Positions 22,981-27,646 of a stretch of DNA of 27,646 nt are shown here, piece after piece. This stretch comes from Eubacterium sp. UBA3720 (GTDB lineage Bacteria; Bacillota; Clostridia; Lachnospirales; Lachnospiraceae). The translations under genes were made by a program, and so were the position numbers. Each line of letters opens with the position of its first letter. Positions within the stretch are counted from its first letter, which is position 1. The notes below the pieces were generated by a model. That model saw nothing but the letters and a program-made list of their open reading frames with translations. It made no database searches and was not told the DNA's origin. Location of the stretch: NCBI GenBank assembly GCA_002371335.1, contig DFHP01000073.1, positions 1,270 to 28,915 of the forward strand, written 5' to 3'.

Positions 22981-24384
22981 ATCCCATTCCTCCTTAAATC
23001 TGTCGAGTTTGTATTTTCTGATAACTGCACATGCTATAAACTGCAATTGTTTTCTGTTTTTCCGGTTATATGCCAGTGGATTGTGGGTTCTTTGTATCAG
23101 TGCTCTGACAATATCTATCGGTATCGCTGCTTTTTCAATACGGCAGACCATTATCCTCTGAAAGAACTGACCCATAATCTTTTCATCGACTTCGACTTTT
23201 GAAGATTCCTCATTTCCTCTCTGAACGCCAAAAGCAAATTTGATAATATTTCTTATTAATGGAGAGCTCGTCCCCCACTGACTATCATACCAACAGCACG
23301 TTTCATCCCAATATTGCAGCCGATCCAGAAAATCGGATCCCTGTAATTCATTGTAATATGTAACTGCCAGCCTTCCAGACTTCGGTGTCGCCGCTTCGAA
23401 AGAAGCTGTTACAACGTCCGCCCTTTCAGGCAAAGACTGTTTATATCCCAGGATCGTTTTATACAGATCAGATTTATATTCCGTGGGTTTCCTCTTCTGC
23501 TCATTATAATTAATAATTGGAAACGCAGGCATCGGCACTTCCTGTCCCTGTGGATTCCAGCAAACAAATACTCTTTTTCCAATTGAAACGCCCTGATTGG
23601 CTACGATCCATTTCAGCGCATTATGCGCTTTTTGTGAATCTACGTAACCAATTGTGAGTGCTTCTTCGACATTCAGGAAACGCCCCCGATATGTAAAGTT
23701 TGTGCTATCATTTGACGAGATGATCTTTGCGCTGCTTGCCGGTGCATAAACGCCCTTCATATGTAGTGCTGCCATCGGCCCTCGCTTACCGGAAATCATG
23801 CTGATCTGAGTCATCCCATTATTAATTTTCTGAAAATAACGATCTATATGGTTTTTATACAGCTCACGGTCAGTCCATACTGCAGTATCTCCATCGCCAA
23901 CGCCAACTACCCGCCAACATATAACATCCCTTGTGTTCTTAATGGTTCCATTCTCATTAAATTTAAGCAACCCGGTTTTCGTCAGATCATTTACCATCGT
24001 TCCGTTTGCTACATATGTCATAATCGGCTTAAGCTTCTCATATGCTTTCTCACTACTCCAGTCAACCCATTCCTCCAACTGCTTCAGATACGCTGTTTTT
24101 TTCGCTTCATTACTTCCACAAAGATAATCCAATTGATCGCATAATGGATGCGGCCTGACACTTGTTCCTGATCTGTTCGCAGATTTTTCTGTAACAGGGA
24201 TGATTATTTTTTGATCAACTTTCTGTGCCTGAACGAAATCACCGTTCCTGTCTACAGTAATTTCAATCGTAGCTTTCGTGCAGATATGACCTATCGGGGC
24301 AAGCGGTTCTTTTTTATCCTCGAAAACGCCGGCAAGGTGTTCCATTGCGTCATATGTTTCAACAGCTTTTTGAAGAAGCCCCAT
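22597..24384 (-). CDS. cas8c: Cas8c (Csd1) Cascade large subunit
   Basis: 595 residues, in the normal Csd1 range. It recognises the PAM and anchors the type I-C Cascade; the N-terminal (MGLLQKAVETYDAM) and middle region (IGYVDSQKAHNALKWIVANQG) are typical of Csd1. The start follows GGAGG with a 7-base spacer and overlaps the cas5c stop by one base (TGATG). The C-terminal ~127 residues are also produced as a separate small subunit from an internal start at 22980. Full length and intact. Confidence 0.96.
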   Translation of the reverse strand: MGLLQKAVETYDAMEHLAGVFEDKKEPLAPIGHICTKATIEITVDRNGDFVQAQKVDQKIIIPVTEKSANRSGTSVRPHPLCDQLDYLCGSNEAKKTAYLKQLEEWVDWSSEKAYEKLKPIMTYVANGTMVNDLTKTGLLKFNENGTIKNTRDVICWRVVGVGDGDTAVWTDRELYKNHIDRYFQKINNGMTQISMISGKRGPMAALHMKGVYAPASSAKIISSNDSTNFTYRGRFLNVEEALTIGYVDSQKAHNALKWIVANQGVSIGKRVFVCWNPQGQEVPMPAFPIINYNEQKRKPTEYKSDLYKTILGYKQSLPERADVVTASFEAATPKSGRLAVTYYNELQGSDFLDRLQYWDETCCWYDSQWGTSSPLIRNIIKFAFGVQRGNEESSKVEVDEKIMGQFFQRIMVCRIEKAAIPIDIVRALIQRTHNPLAYNRKNRKQLQFIACAVIRKYKLDRFKEEWDMALEPEKRDRSYQYGRLLAVLEKAERDTYDNDEKREPNAIRMQSVFVQRPGYATKIIVDQIKSAYYPRLKPGQRVYYEKLIGEIMQMISETGDESYNKPLDETYILGYYLQKNLFYTKKTEAEEEVK

Positions 24385-25112
24385 CAGATCACCTCCCCGA
24401 ATTCACGAAGTCCCTCAAAGTTTAAATGATCTCCAAAAGGTTTGATTTCCATGTCATGTGTGACCTTGCACATCTCCATTGGAATCTGCTCCGGTCTGGG
24501 AAAAACGATGACCCCCTTTTCCATCTTCGGATACCAGAACCTCACTGTCATCTTTCCCCTCGTTTCATCTGAATAAGCTTCATCGGCGTATGTGATTCCA
24601 TGGTACATTAATCCAAAATCCAGCCGGTTGAGATCGTCATAAAACCCTTCTCCTTCACCAAACTTACACGGTTCGACATATCCCTGGCACTCCCTTGTCC
24701 CCAGGAAAATGTCTCTTCTGCCTCCTTTTCTGATCATACGTTTTGCAATCTCGTGGTGCTTGTTCTCATTACGATCTCCCGCAAGTTCCGGCCGATTCTC
24801 ATTCCATTCAAAATGAGCCTGTACCTGGTAAGCGCAATCCTTCAAATAAGTGTAATAAGAAAGATCATTTCCCCCATTCATCTTTATCGGTCGTATCCCT
24901 TTCACTTCTGTCTGTATCTGATTCATGATCCTGACTTTGTCAATGTACCAGATAATTGTCGGTTTCCAGTATACAGATGCCAGGATTCCTTTCAGGGCTT
25001 CATACGTGGGCACCTGATAAGTGGATTTCTCCCCTCCGACACGCGTAATCGGATCAGAAAACAATCCGTAATCACCATATACTACAAACTCTACAATATT
25101 AGGATGTTGCAT
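24384..25112 (-). CDS. cas5c: Cas5c (Cas5d) pre-crRNA endoribonuclease
   Basis: 242 residues. In type I-C, which lacks Cas6, Cas5c cuts the pre-crRNA at the repeat hairpin and stays on the crRNA 5' handle. Candidate catalytic residues line up with the Tyr-Lys-His triad described for Bacillus halodurans Cas5d (Y46, K116, H117): here Tyr48, Lys118 and His119 (SVYWKP and ENKHHE), with a constant +2 offset. AGGAGG lies 7 bases before the ATG. It overlaps the end of cas3 by 22 bases. Confidence 0.95.
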   Translation of the reverse strand: MQHPNIVEFVVYGDYGLFSDPITRVGGEKSTYQVPTYEALKGILASVYWKPTIIWYIDKVRIMNQIQTEVKGIRPIKMNGGNDLSYYTYLKDCAYQVQAHFEWNENRPELAGDRNENKHHEIAKRMIRKGGRRDIFLGTRECQGYVEPCKFGEGEGFYDDLNRLDFGLMYHGITYADEAYSDETRGKMTVRFWYPKMEKGVIVFPRPEQIPMEMCKVTHDMEIKPFGDHLNFEGLREFGEVI

Positions 25113-27520
25113 TCATTATCCTCCTCTCTTCCCGGTTCTTCCTGAACGCCTGTACTGCTGTGATACCAGCCCTCATTTAAAAGGATCACTGTTCCGTCAC
25201 ATGCAAAATAGAAAGCTCCTTCCTGCTGCATTTTAATAAACTGATTCCTGTAAATTGATACAGTATACTTCTTCGCCTGTTCCAGCAGACTTTTCAGATA
25301 TCCTATATCATGCGCTGCCCGTCCGCTGCAGATCTCCGTGATCAGATCGCCTCCGTTCCCGTAAGGCACGATCACAGATTCACTGTCCTGATCAAGTGCT
25401 TTAAACAACTTTCCTGCTGTCTTAAACGCCTGACGCATCGTATAACGTTCAATACCTTTACATCCATCTGAATATGAACTGTTATCAGACAGTAATTCCA
25501 TCAAACTTGGTTTCCCTTTGACAGGATAATCATAATGTGTGTCCGAAAACGAATTGTAAAGACTGCGATAGTAATAATTAACGGACGCGCCCGATGCCAG
25601 ATCCTCTTCAAAACGTTTTGGGTCTGCCTGAAAGCCGGCCAGCAAATTATTTGCCGCATTCTGAGCACTTTGTATTTCTTTCAGATTACCAAGTTTCTCA
25701 TCAACACAGCGGACAATATATACCTCTGCAGCACCGGGTATTTCGCCATTCCGGTTGCAGCGGCCTGCTGCCTGCACAATACTGTCTATTCCTGCCGTTA
25801 ATCGGATCACCCGTTCAAACGATATATCGACGCCGGCTTCGATCACCTGCGTGGCAATACATATTGTTTCTTCTCCCAATTTCAGAGATGTATATATACT
25901 TTGCAGAACATCCTTCCGGTGTGCCATGCACATTGATGCCGAAAGATGAAAACAGTTCTTATGCGCTTTCTTTGTTTGTTCAAAAAGTACCGCAGCTTCC
26001 CGTTTGGTATTGCATATTACTAACAGGCTGCCGACCTCTTCCATACATTCGTGAATCAGATCCGGCAAATCATCAAACCGATAATTACCTTTATCGATCA
26101 ATTCTGTTCTCTTAAACACCTTGCTGAACTTTTTATAATCATCCCGGGAAATGAACATTTTTTCTGAAGTATTCAGTCTATGCGGTATTTCTTCCAGACA
26201 TGGCTGCGTAGCTGAACATAAAACAATTGTTGCATTGCAGATTTTATTAATAAAATTCAATGTCAGATTAAACAAACTCAGCATATGCTCCGGAACAGTT
26301 TGCACTTCATCAATAATAATTATGCTGTCGCAAATCGACTGAAAACGTCTGACGCTTGCTGTCTTTCCGCTAAAGAACGTATTCAACAACTGAACCAACG
26401 TTGTTATAACGATTGGTGAATCCCATGTATCCGTCAGAAATTCATATTTCAGAACATCTTCTGCATCTGCCTCATTATCTCTGATAATATTAGAATGGTG
26501 TTCAAGAATAAGATCGTCATCTTTTATTGCCTGACGTATTACTGCCGCATTCTGATCCAGTATACTTATCAGCGGCGCTGTATAGATAATTCTCTTTTTG
26601 CCATATTTCTCTGCATGTGCCAGAGCATATCTCAAAGAAGATAATGTTTTTCCTCCGCCTGTCGGTACATTTAACCGGTATATGCCTGTTGGCTCATTCG
26701 AAAAAGCCAGACATATATCAGATATCTCCCGCCTTGCCCGTTGAATACTTGTGTTCATGGGAAAAGCATTGATCATTTCCTCCAGATGTTCCGAACATTG
26801 CTTCCACATTTCATCTGTCGCCTGTATGTATTTGCTGAAATCTTCATGGTTCATAAACTCCGCTGTGTCCCGGCGGTCTCCATCTATTACTGCAGAACAC
26901 AGAAGTCTGCCCAACAATCCAAAATAGAAAAATATCTCTCTGTTAGAAAGTCCGGCATCTGAAAAATCCACGATGTTTTGAATCTTATTTATCGCCCGCG
27001 TTGTTTCTTGACATGCTGCCTGAAAAATTTCCTCTAACTCTTTCTTATCATCAAAGCAGGTGACAAAATTTTTAATTGCCCGTTTTTCATATTCCGGCTG
27101 TTTTAACAAGCGATATTCAAATCCACTCTCATGATCCTCGCTAACACAATCAAATAGTCCATGGTGTGCTCCAACCGCATATGCAGCCAGTTCCGCTGTA
27201 AAGATCTGATACGGATCTTTTTCTTCGTTATTATGATATTTTTTTAAAAGGTAATAAACGCCCGCAAAGGAATGAATGACAGAGCCTTTTCTGACTTTTT
27301 CACCTGATGCGGCCTTCGAAATGTATTCTGAAAACTCTTTTGTGAACTTTCCGCAATCGTGTAGAATGCCTGCAAGATAAGCTGTGTTTCCGAGGTTAAC
27401 TGTATTTAAATCTTCCTTTGCATATCTGGATGCACCCATGCAATGATCTATACAGCTTTGACTCCCGTCTTCTCGAATATGCGCGGGAAATGATTGATCA
27501 GCTATATTCATTCCATCCAT
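25091..27520 (-). CDS. cas3: Cas3 nuclease-helicase
   Basis: 809 residues with all parts expected. The N-terminal HD nuclease shows His26, His54-Asp55 (GILHDCGK), His83 and His119-His120. The SF2 helicase follows: Walker A PTGGGKT (288-292), DEVQ box (404-407), SAT motif (436-438), VIEAGVDIS and motif VI QAAGRCNRNG (about 583-591). It is recruited to Cascade-bound DNA, nicks it and degrades it while moving 3'-5'. The start at 27520 follows AAGGAA with a 5-base spacer. It is the first gene of the cas operon, so the operon promoter should lie in 27521-27646; I see no consensus promoter there. Confidence 0.97.
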   Translation of the reverse strand: MDGMNIADQSFPAHIREDGSQSCIDHCMGASRYAKEDLNTVNLGNTAYLAGILHDCGKFTKEFSEYISKAASGEKVRKGSVIHSFAGVYYLLKKYHNNEEKDPYQIFTAELAAYAVGAHHGLFDCVSEDHESGFEYRLLKQPEYEKRAIKNFVTCFDDKKELEEIFQAACQETTRAINKIQNIVDFSDAGLSNREIFFYFGLLGRLLCSAVIDGDRRDTAEFMNHEDFSKYIQATDEMWKQCSEHLEEMINAFPMNTSIQRARREISDICLAFSNEPTGIYRLNVPTGGGKTLSSLRYALAHAEKYGKKRIIYTAPLISILDQNAAVIRQAIKDDDLILEHHSNIIRDNEADAEDVLKYEFLTDTWDSPIVITTLVQLLNTFFSGKTASVRRFQSICDSIIIIDEVQTVPEHMLSLFNLTLNFINKICNATIVLCSATQPCLEEIPHRLNTSEKMFISRDDYKKFSKVFKRTELIDKGNYRFDDLPDLIHECMEEVGSLLVICNTKREAAVLFEQTKKAHKNCFHLSASMCMAHRKDVLQSIYTSLKLGEETICIATQVIEAGVDISFERVIRLTAGIDSIVQAAGRCNRNGEIPGAAEVYIVRCVDEKLGNLKEIQSAQNAANNLLAGFQADPKRFEEDLASGASVNYYYRSLYNSFSDTHYDYPVKGKPSLMELLSDNSSYSDGCKGIERYTMRQAFKTAGKLFKALDQDSESVIVPYGNGGDLITEICSGRAAHDIGYLKSLLEQAKKYTVSIYRNQFIKMQQEGAFYFACDGTVILLNEGWYHSSTGVQEEPGREEDNECNILIL

Positions 27521-27646
27521 ATAAATTCCTTATCAAAAAAACAATCTAATATCTCTCTTTGTAGTTTAATTTACTTTCATCGTACCAACGTCCGGCCAAC
27601 GCGTTAGTATCGGCCGTCTCAGAGAGTCAGGACCACCGGCTTAGCC
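27521..27646. promoter_or_regulatory. Upstream region of the cas operon, promoter not resolved
   Basis: AT-rich next to cas3 and GC-rich toward the window end, with a CGGCC/GGCCG inverted pair around 27591-27614. The cas operon promoter should be here, but I cannot identify a credible -35/-10 pair, and the region is cut by the window edge. Confidence 0.3.

Overview
The window looks like a chromosomal segment of a gut-type Firmicute, most likely Lachnospiraceae/Clostridia. The pointers are strong Gram-positive ribosome binding sites, lipobox lipoproteins, several GTG/TTG starts, a CD1871A-like CxxC peptide next to a polyferredoxin and a TlpA lipoprotein, and a type I-C CRISPR-Cas locus. I could not search databases, so the taxonomy is inference.

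Layout. Positions 1-9036 carry mostly minus-strand genes: a membrane protein cut by the window edge, a membrane-anchored transglutaminase-like protein, a small unknown protein, and a non-coding stretch rich in inverted repeats. Then comes a redox/stress block: an aldo/keto reductase with its own promoter, a second aldo/keto reductase with a near-consensus promoter covered by a perfect inverted repeat, a DUF4405-type membrane protein with a cut-short sulfatase-modifying-factor (FGE) domain, and a lipoprotein flavodoxin. A probably decayed PepSY-like lipoprotein and an OmpR/HisKA two-component system follow. Positions 9347-14283 hold a pair of half-size exporter-type ABC proteins, translationally coupled and divergent from an AraC regulator, which resembles iron/siderophore-associated (YbtPQ-like) loci. 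Positions 14570-16267 hold a three-gene thiol/redox operon: a 48-residue CxxC peptide, a membrane polyferredoxin and a TlpA-like lipoprotein. It converges on a minus-strand alpha/beta hydrolase plus XRE-AbrB regulator pair.

The right third (18157-27520) is a complete type I-C CRISPR-Cas locus read leftward: cas3, cas5c, cas8c (with an internal cas11c start), cas7, cas4, cas1, cas2, a leader, then an array of 22 repeats and 21 spacers. Gene junctions are nearly all overlapping or within a few bases, so it is one operon. Repeat decay is concentrated at the left end, agreeing with a leader on the right.

The less ordinary observations are: a strong internal Shine-Dalgarno and ATG for Cas11c inside cas8c; an 18-bp palindrome three bases from the leader-proximal repeat; a ~180-bp multi-hairpin element upstream of the two-component system that shares a covarying hairpin with a second site at 5578-5614 and may be an IS200/IS605-type (possibly omega-RNA-like) relic; a promoter/operator for the second aldo/keto reductase; and a long inverted repeat covering the end of the XRE gene. 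I see no evidence for an entirely new defence system; the CRISPR locus is canonical in gene content.
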